From Planctomycetota bacterium (lineage in GTDB: Bacteria; Planctomycetota; Phycisphaerae; Phycisphaerales; SM1A02): DNA of 42,151 nt. The DNA lies in NCBI GenBank assembly GCA_016873255.1, contig VGXR01000017.1, forward strand, positions 1-42,151, in the 5' to 3' direction. Below are positions 16,071 through 26,171 of this stretch, piece by piece. The notes beneath the pieces were generated by a model, which worked only from the letters and a program-made list of their open reading frames with translations, searched no databases and was not told the origin of the DNA. Every line of letters begins with the position of its first letter. Within the stretch, counting starts at the first letter, position 1. A program made the position numbers and the translations under genes.

Positions 16071-17110
16071 GGAGCGATCCCGTCGGCAGGCAGACCGGGC
16101 ATGTCGCCGGTCGGTTCCGCGTCGCCATCCGCAGGTTCGTCGGCCTCCGGATCCGCCGCTCCCGAGGGCGCGCTGAGGGCCGCGGCCGCGGCCGCGGCGT
16201 TGTTGATGGCCGGCACCACCACCAACGCGAACACGCCGCCCGCCAGGAGAATCACGGTGATGGGGGGCACCAGCGTGGCGGTGACCACCTTCGCGACGTT
16301 GTTCGGGACCGCTGCGATGAGCGCGATGGTGACGGCCACGAGCACCCAGATGACGGACACCGTGCTCACGCAGTACGGGCCCAGGCACGGGATGGCGACG
16401 AAGGCCATCGGCCCGAGCGAGTACGCGTACGCGGGCCACACCACGCGCCACGGCGCCGGCGCACGCATCGCGCGCAGCGCAACCGTGGCAAGCGCCGCGG
16501 CCAGCGCCACCGCGAGCAGCACCCCCACGATGCCGCCGAGCGTGGAGAGGACGACCGTGCCCACCGTCTCCAGCACCGACGAGCGCCACGCCGAGCCCCC
16601 GGTGCGCGCGCCCGCGGTGCCGAAGCCGTCGAACGCCGCGAAGGCGATGATCACCGCCACGCCGGTGGGCACCGCCGCCACGCTCAGCATGACGATGCAG
16701 TAGCGGAACGCGGCCCACGCATCGGCACCCGCGGCCACCGCCCTGCCGACCGACACCGGGGCCACCAGTCCCTCGCGCGCCGTGGCCCAGAAGCGGCGGA
16801 ACACGCCGACGCCCGGGCGCTCCCAGGGGATCCGGGTCACCTCGGTCTGGTCGTCGGTGGCGCCCGGCGCAAGCCGCAGCACCAAGGTGTCGAGCGTGCA
16901 CGCGGCGCCGCAGCGGACGCACGCGAACTCGCGCGGCACGGGAAGCCCGTCCTTGTCGGTGCCGTAGTACTGCTGCATGCATCGAGGGCAGCAGAACTCC
17001 ACGGTGTTGGGCCGGAACTCGAACTCGCTCGGCGCGAAGCCACGGCCGCACTCCGGGCAGGTCCTGCCGGGGACGTTCCAGAGGGAGTAGCCGCAGCCCT
17101 TGCAGCGCAT
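16067..17110 (-). CDS. Zinc-ribbon membrane protein (Yip1-like organisation)
   Basis: 347 residues starting with MRCKGCGYSLW, a zinc ribbon (Cys3, Cys6, Cys18, Cys21), followed by a second ribbon (FCCPRCMQQYYG with FACVRCGAAC). A linker then leads to about five transmembrane helices (roughly 135-325) with the arrangement seen in Yip1-domain-like planctomycete proteins, and an acidic Pro/Ala tail. The ATG lies 37 nt downstream of the ilvE stop, with no TAnnnT close by, so it may be read from the ilvE transcript. Function unknown; together with the next gene it forms a coupled pair of zinc-ribbon membrane proteins. Confidence 0.75.
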   Translation of the reverse strand: MRCKGCGYSLWNVPGRTCPECGRGFAPSEFEFRPNTVEFCCPRCMQQYYGTDKDGLPVPREFACVRCGAACTLDTLVLRLAPGATDDQTEVTRIPWERPGVGVFRRFWATAREGLVAPVSVGRAVAAGADAWAAFRYCIVMLSVAAVPTGVAVIIAFAAFDGFGTAGARTGGSAWRSSVLETVGTVVLSTLGGIVGVLLAVALAAALATVALRAMRAPAPWRVVWPAYAYSLGPMAFVAIPCLGPYCVSTVSVIWVLVAVTIALIAAVPNNVAKVVTATLVPPITVILLAGGVFALVVVPAINNAAAAAAALSAPSGAADPEADEPADGDAEPTGDMPGLPADGIAP

Positions 17111-17147
17111 GCGCGTGTGCCTCGATCGGGGCGCCCCGCCCCGGGGT

Positions 17148-18068
17148 TCAGTCCTCGGGCGCGCCGGCGAGTATGCGCCGGCGGAACTCGGCCTCGAGCC
17201 GCTCGGTGAGCGGGCCCATGCGGCCGGAACCGATGGTGCGATCGCCGATGGCGCTCACCCCGATGATCTCGGCGGCGGTGCCGGTCAGGAACACCTCGTC
17301 GGCGCCGTACAGGTCGTCGAGCACCATGCGCCGCTCCTCCACCGGGATGCCGAGCGCGGGCGCGAGCGCGTCGATCACGAACTGCCGGGTGATGCCGTGC
17401 AGGATCCCCGCCGAGGTGGGCGGCGTGTGGATCCGGCCGGCCTTGATGGCGAAGATGTTGTCGCCGGTGCACTCGCTCACCTCGCCGTCCACGTTCAGCA
17501 TGATCGCCTCGAGCACCTTGGCGTCGATCGCCTCGATCTTGGCGAGGATGTTGTTGAGGTAGTTGAGGCTCTTGATGGCGGGGTCGAGGCACTGCATGGG
17601 GATGCGGGGCCGCTTGGCCACGATCACCTTCATGCCGGACCCGTACAGCTCGTGCGGGTACAGCTGGATGGTGTCCACCACGATGAACACGCACGGCCTG
17701 GGGCACGTGAACGGGTTCAGGCCGAGGGTGCCCGCGCCGCGCGTGGCCACCAGCCGGATGTAGCAGTCGTCCATCGCGCACGCCGCCATGGTGTCCTTCA
17801 TGGCGCGCGCGAGGTCGGCGCGCGAGTACGGAAGCCTCAGGCGGATGCGCTCGGCGCTCTCCTCCATGCGCCGAAGGTGGGAGTCCATCTTGAAGATGCG
17901 GCCCTTGTAGCCGCGCAGGCCCTCGAAGCAGCCGTCTCCGTAGAGCAGCCCGTGGTCGTAGACCGACACGCGCGCGTCGGCGGGATCGACGAGCGAGCCG
18001 TCCATCCAGATCTTCCGCGGGCGCGCGGGCGCGTGGGGAGCGTGGGCGGAGGCGGTCGCCGAGGTCAT
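17148..18068 (-). CDS. ilvE: Branched-chain amino acid aminotransferase
   Basis: 306 residues of PLP fold-type IV. Landmarks: KIWMDGSLVDPADARVSVYDHGLLYGDGCFEGLRGY, the PLP-binding Lys166 in AIKSLNYLNNI, the EXXXXN-like DGEVSECTGDNIFAI, and FLTGTAAEIIGV. It transfers the amino group between glutamate and branched-chain keto acids for Val, Leu and Ile synthesis. ATG 18068 follows TACACT (18075-18080) by exactly 6 nt, a leaderless arrangement. D-amino-acid or ADC-lyase relatives are possible alternatives, but length and motifs fit IlvE. Confidence 0.92.
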   Translation of the reverse strand: MTSATASAHAPHAPARPRKIWMDGSLVDPADARVSVYDHGLLYGDGCFEGLRGYKGRIFKMDSHLRRMEESAERIRLRLPYSRADLARAMKDTMAACAMDDCYIRLVATRGAGTLGLNPFTCPRPCVFIVVDTIQLYPHELYGSGMKVIVAKRPRIPMQCLDPAIKSLNYLNNILAKIEAIDAKVLEAIMLNVDGEVSECTGDNIFAIKAGRIHTPPTSAGILHGITRQFVIDALAPALGIPVEERRMVLDDLYGADEVFLTGTAAEIIGVSAIGDRTIGSGRMGPLTERLEAEFRRRILAGAPED

Positions 18069-18098
18069 CAGGGCAGTGTAGCCCCGCCCCGGGACGGC

Positions 18099-19583
18099 TC
18101 AGCCGTGGCTCTTGCGGTGCCGGGCCGAGGGGATGCCCAGCTGCTCGCGGTACTTGACCACCGTGCGGCGGGCGATGGTGACGCCCCGATCCTTGAGACG
18201 CTGCGCGATGGCCTCGTCGGAGAGCGGCGCGGCGCGGTCCTCGGCCTCGACGACGTCCTTCACCATCTGCCGTACCGCCTCGAAGCTCGCCTCGCCGCCG
18301 TCGTCGGTGCGAAGCCCGCCCGAGAAGAAGCGGCGCAGCTCCACCATGCCGCGGGGCGTCTGCATCCACTTGCCGCTCACCGCGCGGCTGACGGTGCCCG
18401 TGCTCACGCCGATGGTACGGGCCACCTCGGCCATCTCGAGCGGCCGCAGCGCCTCGGGGCCCTCGTCGAACCAGGCGCGCTGGCGGGCGATGACCTCCTC
18501 CGCCACCCGCAGCAGCGTGGTGCGGCGGTGGTGGATCGCCTCGATCAGCCACTCCGCGCTGCGCACGTTGGTGCCCACGAAGTCGCGCGTGCGCTCGTCG
18601 ACGGAGGCATCCTTCGACATGCGGCGGTACTCGGGGCTGACGCGCAGCACCGGCAGGCTGCCGTCGGCGAGCGCCGCCACGTAGCGGTCCCTGTCGGCGT
18701 CGTACTCCACGACCACGTCCGGCACGATCGGGCGCGCGCCCTCGTCCACGAGGTCCCGGCCGGGCGAGAGCCGCAGCCGCCGCAGCATGTCACGCGCGGC
18801 CTGGATGCGGGCCATGGGAAGGTGCGCCCGCTGCTCGATGCGCGGGAGGCGGTTCTCGAGGAAGTCCACCCAGTGCCCCTGGAGGATGGTCCGCGCGTCC
18901 CCGAGCGCGGCGCGCGCGGCCTCCGACGGCTCGGACCCGTCGCGGCCATCGAGCGCGGCATCGACCTGCAGCAGCAGGCTCTCGCGGACGTCCCGCGCCC
19001 CGATGCCGGGCGGATCGAGCTTCTGCTGCACCGCGCGCAGCGCGCGCTCGAGCAGCTCGTCGGGCCAGTCGGCTCCGGCCGCGGCGCGAACCTCCCCGAG
19101 GGTCGCGTCGAGCAGACCGTCGGCATCGAGCGACTCGATCACCGCCTCGCCGGGCGCGCGCAGCGCAGGATCGACCTCGGCGAGGCGCCAGTCGTGCAGC
19201 AGGCGCTCGGCGAGCGTCTCGCCGCGGCTCGGCGCATTCGCCATCGCGTCCATCTTCGCGTCGCGCTCGCCGTCGGCGCGGCGCGGTCGCGGGCCCTCGG
19301 CATCCATCAGCTCGCCGTAGGCACGCTCCATCTCGCCGAGGCGCTCGAAGCCCTCGGCGCTGGCGTCGGGCTCGCCGATCGGCCGCTCGTGCTCCGGGCG
19401 CACCAGGTCGAGGTCGAACGACGGCTCGCCCGCCTCCAGGGCGACGTTGCGCTCGAGCTCCTGCGCGATGCGCTCCTGCAGCTCCGCGGCCGGCATCTGC
19501 AGCACCTCCATCGACTGGATGAGGCGCGGCACCATCCGCATCTGCTGCCCGGCGACCGTCCGCTGCGAGTGCTCGAAGCGCAT
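18099..19583 (-). CDS. rpoN: RNA polymerase sigma-54 factor
   Basis: 494 residues. Region I is Gln/Leu-rich (AGQQMRMVPRLIQSMEVLQM), next come the acidic region II and the core-binding domain, an HTH segment (VARTIGVSTGTVSRAVSGKW), and the diagnostic RpoN box ARRTVVKYRE at about 471-480. Sigma-54 directs transcription from -24/-12 promoters and needs an ATP-dependent activator. The ATG is 1 nt after the recR stop, with AGGAG 7 nt upstream inside recR, so it is translated from the dnaX-ybaB-recR mRNA. Linkage of rpoN to recR is unusual; rpoN is more often beside lptB or hpf. I found no clear -24/-12 site within this window. Confidence 0.95.
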   Translation of the reverse strand: MRFEHSQRTVAGQQMRMVPRLIQSMEVLQMPAAELQERIAQELERNVALEAGEPSFDLDLVRPEHERPIGEPDASAEGFERLGEMERAYGELMDAEGPRPRRADGERDAKMDAMANAPSRGETLAERLLHDWRLAEVDPALRAPGEAVIESLDADGLLDATLGEVRAAAGADWPDELLERALRAVQQKLDPPGIGARDVRESLLLQVDAALDGRDGSEPSEAARAALGDARTILQGHWVDFLENRLPRIEQRAHLPMARIQAARDMLRRLRLSPGRDLVDEGARPIVPDVVVEYDADRDRYVAALADGSLPVLRVSPEYRRMSKDASVDERTRDFVGTNVRSAEWLIEAIHHRRTTLLRVAEEVIARQRAWFDEGPEALRPLEMAEVARTIGVSTGTVSRAVSGKWMQTPRGMVELRRFFSGGLRTDDGGEASFEAVRQMVKDVVEAEDRAAPLSDEAIAQRLKDRGVTIARRTVVKYREQLGIPSARHRKSHG

Positions 19584-19584
19584 G

Positions 19585-20223
19585 TCAGAGCTCCTGCCTG
19601 CACTCGATGGCGTCGGCGAGCACGGCCTTGCTCGCGTACTCGATCTGCCCGCCGGCCGGCAGGCCGCGCGCGAGGCGCGTGACCCGCACGCCGAGCCGCG
19701 CCATCTCGGCGCCGACCTGCAGGCCGGTGCTCTCCCCCTCCATGTCGGGGTTCATGCCGAGGATCACCTCGCGGACGGCGATTCCGCGCGCGTTCGCGGC
19801 AGGGTCCGACACGCGCCGCACCAGGTCCTTCAGCGTCAGGCTGTCGGCGCCGACGCCCTCGAGCGGGTCGAGGCGGCCCATCAGCACGTGGTAGACGCCG
19901 CGATACATGCCCGTCTGCTCGAGGCTGATGAGGTCCTTGGGCTGCTCGACCACCAGCACCGTCGATGCATCGCGCCCCTCGCTGCGGCAGATGGGGCACG
20001 GGTCCGCGTCGGTGAGGTTCCAGCACGTGGAGCAGTGGCGGATCCGCCGCTTGACGTCGATCACCGCCTGCGCCAGGCGCATGGCATCGAGCTCGTTGCT
20101 CTTGAGGACGAAGAATGCCAGGCGCTCGGCGCTGCGGCGGCCGATCCCCGGCAGGCGCCCGAACTCCTCGATGAGCCGGGTCACGCACTCGGGGTAGGCG
20201 GAGCTGGGGCGTTCGGGGGGCAC
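19585..20223 (-). CDS. recR: Recombination mediator RecR
   Basis: 212 residues starting at GTG 20223. It shows the HhH region (LPGIGRRSAERLAFFVL), a four-Cys zinc finger (CSTCWNLTDADPCPICRSEGRD), and the Toprim domain (VLVVEQPKDLISLEQTG ... GMNPDMEGESTGLQV). RecR acts with RecF/RecO to load RecA at gaps. It starts 3 nt after the ybaB stop, in the conserved dnaX-ybaB-recR order, and is followed 1 nt later by rpoN. Confidence 0.95.
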   Translation of the reverse strand: MPPERPSSAYPECVTRLIEEFGRLPGIGRRSAERLAFFVLKSNELDAMRLAQAVIDVKRRIRHCSTCWNLTDADPCPICRSEGRDASTVLVVEQPKDLISLEQTGMYRGVYHVLMGRLDPLEGVGADSLTLKDLVRRVSDPAANARGIAVREVILGMNPDMEGESTGLQVGAEMARLGVRVTRLARGLPAGGQIEYASKAVLADAIECRQEL

Positions 20224-20226
20224 GGC

Positions 20227-20575
20227 CTAGAGGTGCTGCAGGAGCTGCGCGGGGACCGGGATGCCCATCTCGCGGGCGGCGTCGGAGACGCGCTGCGCAG
20301 CCTCGCGCCGCGCGTGCGCGGTGGCGTCGTTCACCGCCTCGACGATGGCCCGCTGCACCACGGCGCGGTCGGGCCCGCCGGGCTCGAGCGCCTTCGGGTC
20401 GATGTCGACCGTCAGGAGCTCCAGGTGCGCGTTCATCACCGCTCGCACGTGCCGGCAGCGCGAGTGGCCGGTGCACTGGATGCGCTTGAGCTCCTCCTTG
20501 ACCTCGGCGATCCGCTCCTGGATGCGGGGGAGGTCCTTCAGGAGCCCGGCGACGCCGGCTGCGGCCTTGAGCTTG

Positions 20576-20583
<8 letters not shown>
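20227..20583 (-). CDS. ybaB: YbaB/EbfC family nucleoid-associated protein
   Basis: 118 residues. The start MFDKLKAAAGVAGLLKDLPRIQERI is the YbaB N-terminal helix, and the C-terminal half (DRAVVQRAIVEAVNDATAHARREAAQR) fits the DNA-binding dimer fold. Two cysteines (CTGHSRC) in the middle are unusual but not obviously functional. ATG 20583 has GGAG 6 nt upstream. It overlaps the 3' end of the tau reading frame of dnaX (stop at 20576) by 8 bp, so tau and ybaB would be translationally linked only when frameshifting occurs. Confidence 0.88.
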
Positions 20584-22335
<1,752 letters not shown>

Positions 22336-22357
22336 GGGCTGGTCCTGCGCGGAGCGC

Positions 22358-22499
22358 AAAAAGAGGACTCGGCGGCTGGGAGGACGGCCAGGCGGACCGG
22401 CGCTCGGCCGACGCCGCTTATGGCTGCTGCGGTCAAGCCCTGACCAGGTTCACGGGCCGACCGACGACGGGACCCGGCCGTCCTCCTCGCCGCCGAGGG
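22358..22499 (-). ncRNA. ffs: Signal recognition particle RNA (bacterial small SRP / 4.5S)
   Basis: Minus-strand RNA of about 140 nt. The conserved apical part reads GUGAACCUGGUCAGG (22453-22439) followed, ten nucleotides later, by AGCAGCCAUAAGC, which are the two sides of the SRP symmetric loop that bind Ffh. The ends pair perfectly (CUCGGCGGC, 22497-22489, with GCCGCCGAG, 22376-22368; then GAGGACGGCC with GGCCGUCCUC), forming one long rod. A U-run (22362-22358) after the closing stem is the terminator. The loop bases are GCUUGACCGC, not the usual GNAR tetraloop. The 5' end is set from the TAGCAT -10. Position just upstream of dnaX-ybaB-recR supports the call. Confidence 0.85.
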
Positions 22500-22505
22500 C
22501 CCCCA

Positions 22506-22547
22506 ATGCTAGCGGAGCGCGGGCCCCGCGGACCCCGCAGTTACACT
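22506..22547. promoter_or_regulatory. Divergent promoters of SRP RNA and PIN/TRAM gene
   Basis: Minus-strand TAGCAT (22511-22506) places the SRP RNA start near 22499. Plus-strand TACACT (22542-22547) ends 10 nt before the ATG at 22558, giving an almost leaderless mRNA. No strong -35 is visible in the GC-rich 30 bp between them. Confidence 0.55.
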
Positions 22548-22557
22548 CGGTTTCGGC

Positions 22558-23889
22558 ATGGATCCAACGGACGCAACGCCCCCACCGGACCGCACGGGCG
22601 ACCAGGCAGCCCCGGGGCGGCGCAACCGCCTCGCCGAGGCCGACGCCCGCGCGCAGCGCATCCTGATGACCGTGCTGCGCGCCATCTTCGTGGTGGTGCT
22701 CATCTCGGTGGTGGTGCTCACGGTCGCGAGCAACCGCACCGCCGCGCTCGACTTCGGCTTCAGCACCGTGGCGGGCCTGCTGGTGTCCGCCGTGGCGCTC
22801 GGGCTGCTGGTGGTCACGGTCGATGCGCTCACGCCCAACAAGCGGCTTGCCTGGGTGGTCGGCATCTTCGTCGGCACCATGCTCGGCCTCGTGGCGGCGG
22901 TGGCGCTCGGGAGCGTCATCGACCTGGTGGCCGGCGCGTGGGACCTGAAGGAATCGGCCGCCACCTACCTCGGCCTGGCGAAGGTGACGCTCGGCATCAT
23001 CCTCGTGTACCTGTCCATCAGCGTGGTGCTCACCACGCGCGACGACTTCCGCCTGGTCATCCCCTACGTCGAGTTCGCGCGCCAGGTGCGCGGCACGCGC
23101 CCGCTGCTCGTGGACACCTCGGCGCTGGTCGACGGCCGGATCGAGGAGCTCGGCCGCACCGGCATCATCGATGCGCCGGTCATCGTGGCGCAGTTCGTGA
23201 TCGACGAGCTGCAGGCGCTCGCCGACTCGGGAGACCCGTCCAAGCGCGCACGCGGCCGGCGTGGGCTGGAGGTGCTGCAGCGCCTCCGCACCAACCCGTG
23301 GATCGACCTCGAGGTGGAGGAGCTGCGTGCCGACGGGCGCGGCGTCGACCGCGCGCTCGTCGAGGTGGCCAAGGCCGACCGCTTCCGCATCGTGACGACC
23401 GACAGCGCCCTCGAGCGCGTGGCGGAGATCAACGGCGTGGCGTGCATGAACCTGAACGCCGTCGCCGGCGCGCTGCGCTCCGGGCAGTCGGCCGGCGAGG
23501 AATTCACGCTCGAGATCGTGCGCCCGGGAGAGAACCCGCACCAAGGCGTCGGGTTCCTCGAGGACGGCACGATGGTGGTGGTCGACCACGGCTCGTCGCT
23601 GGTCGGTTCATCCGCGCACGTGGTGGTCACCAACACGGTGCAGACCTCGGCCGGGCGGCTGGTGTTCGCGCGCGTGGCCAGGGATGCCGACGCACCCGAG
23701 CACGAAGCACAGGCAGACGCCGAGGCTCCCGACGAACCCGAGGCCGGCGATGCCGCGTCCGACCCCGACCCCGCCGCCGACGCGCGCCGCGCCGCGATGG
23801 CACGGGCCGCCACCACGCAGCCACGCACGCCGCCGCGCCCGGGTCACGATCCCGGCGGCCGCCGCGGCAGCCGCAACCCCCGGCGCTGA
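22558..23889 (+). CDS. Membrane-anchored PIN/TRAM domain protein (YacL family)
   Basis: 443 residues. Four transmembrane helices (about 37-57, 70-90, 98-125, 140-160) lead into a cytoplasmic PIN domain with acidic residues Asp186 (VDTSALVDGRI), Glu217 (FVIDELQAL), Asp264 (GVDRALVEVAK) and Asp282 (VTTDSALERVA). A TRAM domain follows (about 310-370, RPGENPHQGVGFLEDGTMVVV). The tail of about 80 residues is Ala/Asp/Glu/Pro-rich and probably disordered. PIN domains cleave RNA; the YacL architecture (TM4-PIN-TRAM) is widespread, with its target unknown. ATG 22558 is set by TACACT. Confidence 0.93.
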   Translation: MDPTDATPPPDRTGDQAAPGRRNRLAEADARAQRILMTVLRAIFVVVLISVVVLTVASNRTAALDFGFSTVAGLLVSAVALGLLVVTVDALTPNKRLAWVVGIFVGTMLGLVAAVALGSVIDLVAGAWDLKESAATYLGLAKVTLGIILVYLSISVVLTTRDDFRLVIPYVEFARQVRGTRPLLVDTSALVDGRIEELGRTGIIDAPVIVAQFVIDELQALADSGDPSKRARGRRGLEVLQRLRTNPWIDLEVEELRADGRGVDRALVEVAKADRFRIVTTDSALERVAEINGVACMNLNAVAGALRSGQSAGEEFTLEIVRPGENPHQGVGFLEDGTMVVVDHGSSLVGSSAHVVVTNTVQTSAGRLVFARVARDADAPEHEAQADAEAPDEPEAGDAASDPDPAADARRAAMARAATTQPRTPPRPGHDPGGRRGSRNPRR

Positions 23890-23905
23890 ACGCGCCTGAT
23901 GCCGC

Positions 23906-24262
23906 TCACGCCGCCGGCTGCAGCGATCGCGCTGGGCCGAGGCACTCGATCCGCGCGGGCTTGCACCCGTGGCGCGAGCACTCCGTCCCGATGACCTCGG
24001 CGAGCGAGCGCACCTGCGCGGCCACGCACTCGTCGTCGCATGCGATCCGGAGCTCCGCGGCCGCGCCCTGCACGCCGCACTCGATGCGCATCGACGCACC
24101 GGAGCCCCACGCGTGCAGCAGCATGACGCCGCCGCGCTGGCCGATCAGCGAGCGCATCGCGCGAAGGAGCTGCGCGCGCAGCGCACCGACGGGCGCCGGC
24201 ACGGACGCGGGGACCTTGAAGCGTGGACCGATGGCTGGGAGCGCGGGGACGTCGATGTGCAT
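23906..24262 (-). CDS. Hypothetical protein at the end of the fliE-fliF operon
   Basis: 118 residues from ATG 24262. No recognised domain. The C-terminal half (SMRIECGVQGAAAELRIACDD ... VRSLAEVIGTECSRHGCKPARI) has the alternating strand-helix rhythm, with a closing long helix, of the FliK C-terminal hook-length-control fold; this is only a shape resemblance, and FliK would normally be much longer. Several Cys residues are present. It is the last gene of the operon, 65 nt after the preceding stop, and converges on the PIN/TRAM gene with 16 bp between stops. Codon and GC use match the neighbours, so it is likely real. Confidence 0.5.
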   Translation of the reverse strand: MHIDVPALPAIGPRFKVPASVPAPVGALRAQLLRAMRSLIGQRGGVMLLHAWGSGASMRIECGVQGAAAELRIACDDECVAAQVRSLAEVIGTECSRHGCKPARIECLGPARSLQPAA

Positions 24263-24327
24263 GCGTTGAACCTCGGGGCGGCGCGCGGCCTGCCCTTCCG
24301 TTCATCGACCCGCAGGGCCGCGAAACC

Positions 24328-24558
24328 TCAATCCTTCGGCTTCTCGAGCCGCGACCGGGCAGCGTCGATCGCGGTCCGCGCGGCGTCGCGCACGGTTCGC
24401 GCGGCATCGGCCGCCGGCCCCTCGCCCTGCATGGCACGCTCGGCGGCGCGCCGGGTCACGGCCGCGAACCGGCCGATCGCCTCGAGCGCCGACGCGATCA
24501 CCTCCTCCTGCGAGGACGGCGGATGCACCGGGGGTTCGTCGCGCTTGGGTTCGGTCAC
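24328..24558 (-). CDS. Small hypothetical protein coupled to FliF-FliG
   Basis: 76 residues. GTG 24558 overlaps the stop of the FliF-FliG gene (GTGA), so it is translated by coupling. After a Pro-rich start (TEPKRDEPPVHPPSS) the rest is one or two amphipathic helices rich in Ala, Arg and Glu (EEVIASALEAIGRFAAVTRRA ...). No recognised domain. The longer open frame upstream is a shadow. Helical and adjacent to an M-ring protein, it could be a partner of the ring, but nothing specific supports that. Confidence 0.55.
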   Translation of the reverse strand: MTEPKRDEPPVHPPSSQEEVIASALEAIGRFAAVTRRAAERAMQGEGPAADAARTVRDAARTAIDAARSRLEKPKD

Positions 24559-26111
24559 GGCACCCTGCTGCCGGGACGATATCCGCCGCTGCGCGCGGGG
24601 CCGAGTTCCGCGAGGAACCCGTCGACCGCGTCGGACAGTTCCTCCCGGCTGGGCGAGTCGATCCCCCCGAGCGCGGACGTGACCTGCTGGACCTGCCCGA
24701 CCGGCAGCGCCTTCAGGACGGCCGCCGCCGCACATGCATCAAGCGCCACCACCAGCCGGGCCGCGCGCTCGGCGTCGCCGCCGTCCACCCACGCACCCAC
24801 CACCACTGCCGCATCGGCGGGCCGGGCCATCACTGCCTCGGACGCCTCCGCCCCGGGCAGGGGCTCGAGATCGAAGTCCGGCACGCCGGCATCTTCCGCG
24901 CCGACCCCCGCCAGCGCGGCGCGCGGCCGGTGCCAGGTCCACCAGGCGAACGCCGCCAGGCCGGCGGCCGCGACCATGGCCCACGCATACGGGAACCCGG
25001 GCGCGGGTGCCGAGCCGAGCGGCAGCGACCGCTCGCGTTCCGCGGCCGACTGCTCGCGCTGCCGCGCGGGCGTGCCCGCCGAGTACGGCGCCTCGGGCGC
25101 CACCACCGCCACGAACTCGCCCGCGGGCTCGGGCGCGAGCACCACGCTCACGGCCGCCGTGCAGGCGAGGTCGCCTCCCTCGAAGGGCGCGATCCGCGAC
25201 TCGACCCGCTCCCGCTCCATGCCGAGGTACGCGTCGAGGTCGCCGGACGTCTCGAGCTCCGCGCGCGAGACGGCCAGCGACCGCGGCAGTTCCACCGTGG
25301 CCACCACCGAGCCAGGGGATGCCTCGCGCACGCGCACCGAGGCGCCGGGCAGGTCGGCGAGCAGCGCGCGCAGCAGCACGGCAAAGCGGTCCTCGCGCTC
25401 GCGCGCGGTGTCGGCAAGCGCACGGGCGGACGCATCGCGCACGGCTCGCACGCGCCCCGCGCCCGCATCGATCACCGCCACCGATTCCGGGCGCATGCCG
25501 GGGCAGGCCCCGGCCACGAGCACCGCCACCGCGTCCACCAGGTCCTGCGTCATCGCACCGGCGCGCATCGACACCGTCACGCTCGCGGAGCCGCCGCCCG
25601 GCATGCCCGGCCCGGCCGTCCGCGTCGGCTCGCCCAGCACCACGCTCGCGCGCTCGACGCCGGGCTGCATGCCGATGGCTGCCTCGAGTTCGCGGATCGT
25701 CGCAGCGGTCCGGCGCGCGCGGGCGCTCTCGCCGCTCGCGAACACCGACTCGTCGGCAAGCGTGTCCGCCACCGCATTCGCGCGTGGGCGCGCAGTCGCG
25801 GCCTCGATGGCCCGCTGCGCGTCCACCTCGGACACCCACAGCGTCCCGCCGCGGAATTCATGGGAAATCCCTGCCGAGCGCAGCGCGGCGCGCGCGCCGT
25901 CGGCCGATGCCGCCGGAACCGCAAGCGCCACCGTCGGCCGCGAGCCGGCATCGCGCGCAAGCATCCACCAGCCGGCGGCGCCCGCCACCGCCAGAGCGGC
26001 AGCCGACACCGCCCACATGCGGCGCGGCGATGGCGATGCCCCGTCCGCATCGCCGGCCTCGGCAAGTTCGTGTCGGACGTCGGCGTCGTTCTGGTCCTCG
26101 AGCAGTTCCAT
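24555..26111 (-). CDS. fliF: FliF M-ring protein fused to a FliG N-terminal-like domain
   Basis: 518 residues. TM1 (33-51) is followed by ring-building motifs of the YscJ/FliF family: AALRSAGISHEFRGGTLWVS (76-94), IRELEAAIGMQPGVERASVVL (139-159) and ASVTVSMRAGAMTQDLVDAVAVLVAG (176-201). A FliF_C-like region (about 240-340) leads to TM2 (373-392). The cytoplasmic tail has the FliF C-terminal pattern PADAAVVVGAWV (431-442) that normally binds FliG, and it runs straight into a FliG-N-like domain (446-505: AARLVVALDACAAAAVLKALP, then SPSREELSDAVDGFLAEL). The torque-generating middle and C-terminal FliG domains are absent. It would form the MS-ring of a flagellar or type III export base. ATG 26111 has GGAGG 4 nt upstream. 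A type III secretion SctJ is the alternative, but SctJ is far shorter. Confidence 0.8.
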   Translation of the reverse strand: MELLEDQNDADVRHELAEAGDADGASPSPRRMWAVSAAALAVAGAAGWWMLARDAGSRPTVALAVPAASADGARAALRSAGISHEFRGGTLWVSEVDAQRAIEAATARPRANAVADTLADESVFASGESARARRTAATIRELEAAIGMQPGVERASVVLGEPTRTAGPGMPGGGSASVTVSMRAGAMTQDLVDAVAVLVAGACPGMRPESVAVIDAGAGRVRAVRDASARALADTAREREDRFAVLLRALLADLPGASVRVREASPGSVVATVELPRSLAVSRAELETSGDLDAYLGMERERVESRIAPFEGGDLACTAAVSVVLAPEPAGEFVAVVAPEAPYSAGTPARQREQSAAERERSLPLGSAPAPGFPYAWAMVAAAGLAAFAWWTWHRPRAALAGVGAEDAGVPDFDLEPLPGAEASEAVMARPADAAVVVGAWVDGGDAERAARLVVALDACAAAAVLKALPVGQVQQVTSALGGIDSPSREELSDAVDGFLAELGPARSGGYRPGSRVP

Positions 26112-26171
26112 CGATCCTCCAGCGGGTCGTCGGGGCGATTCAGGCAGTCGGTGTTCCCATGCAGGCGCGGG

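Noticed and set aside
24555-26111. Type III secretion inner ring lipoprotein SctJ
   Set aside because: SctJ is about half this length, has a lipobox, and lacks the second TM and FliG-like tail; FliE next door favours the flagellar family.
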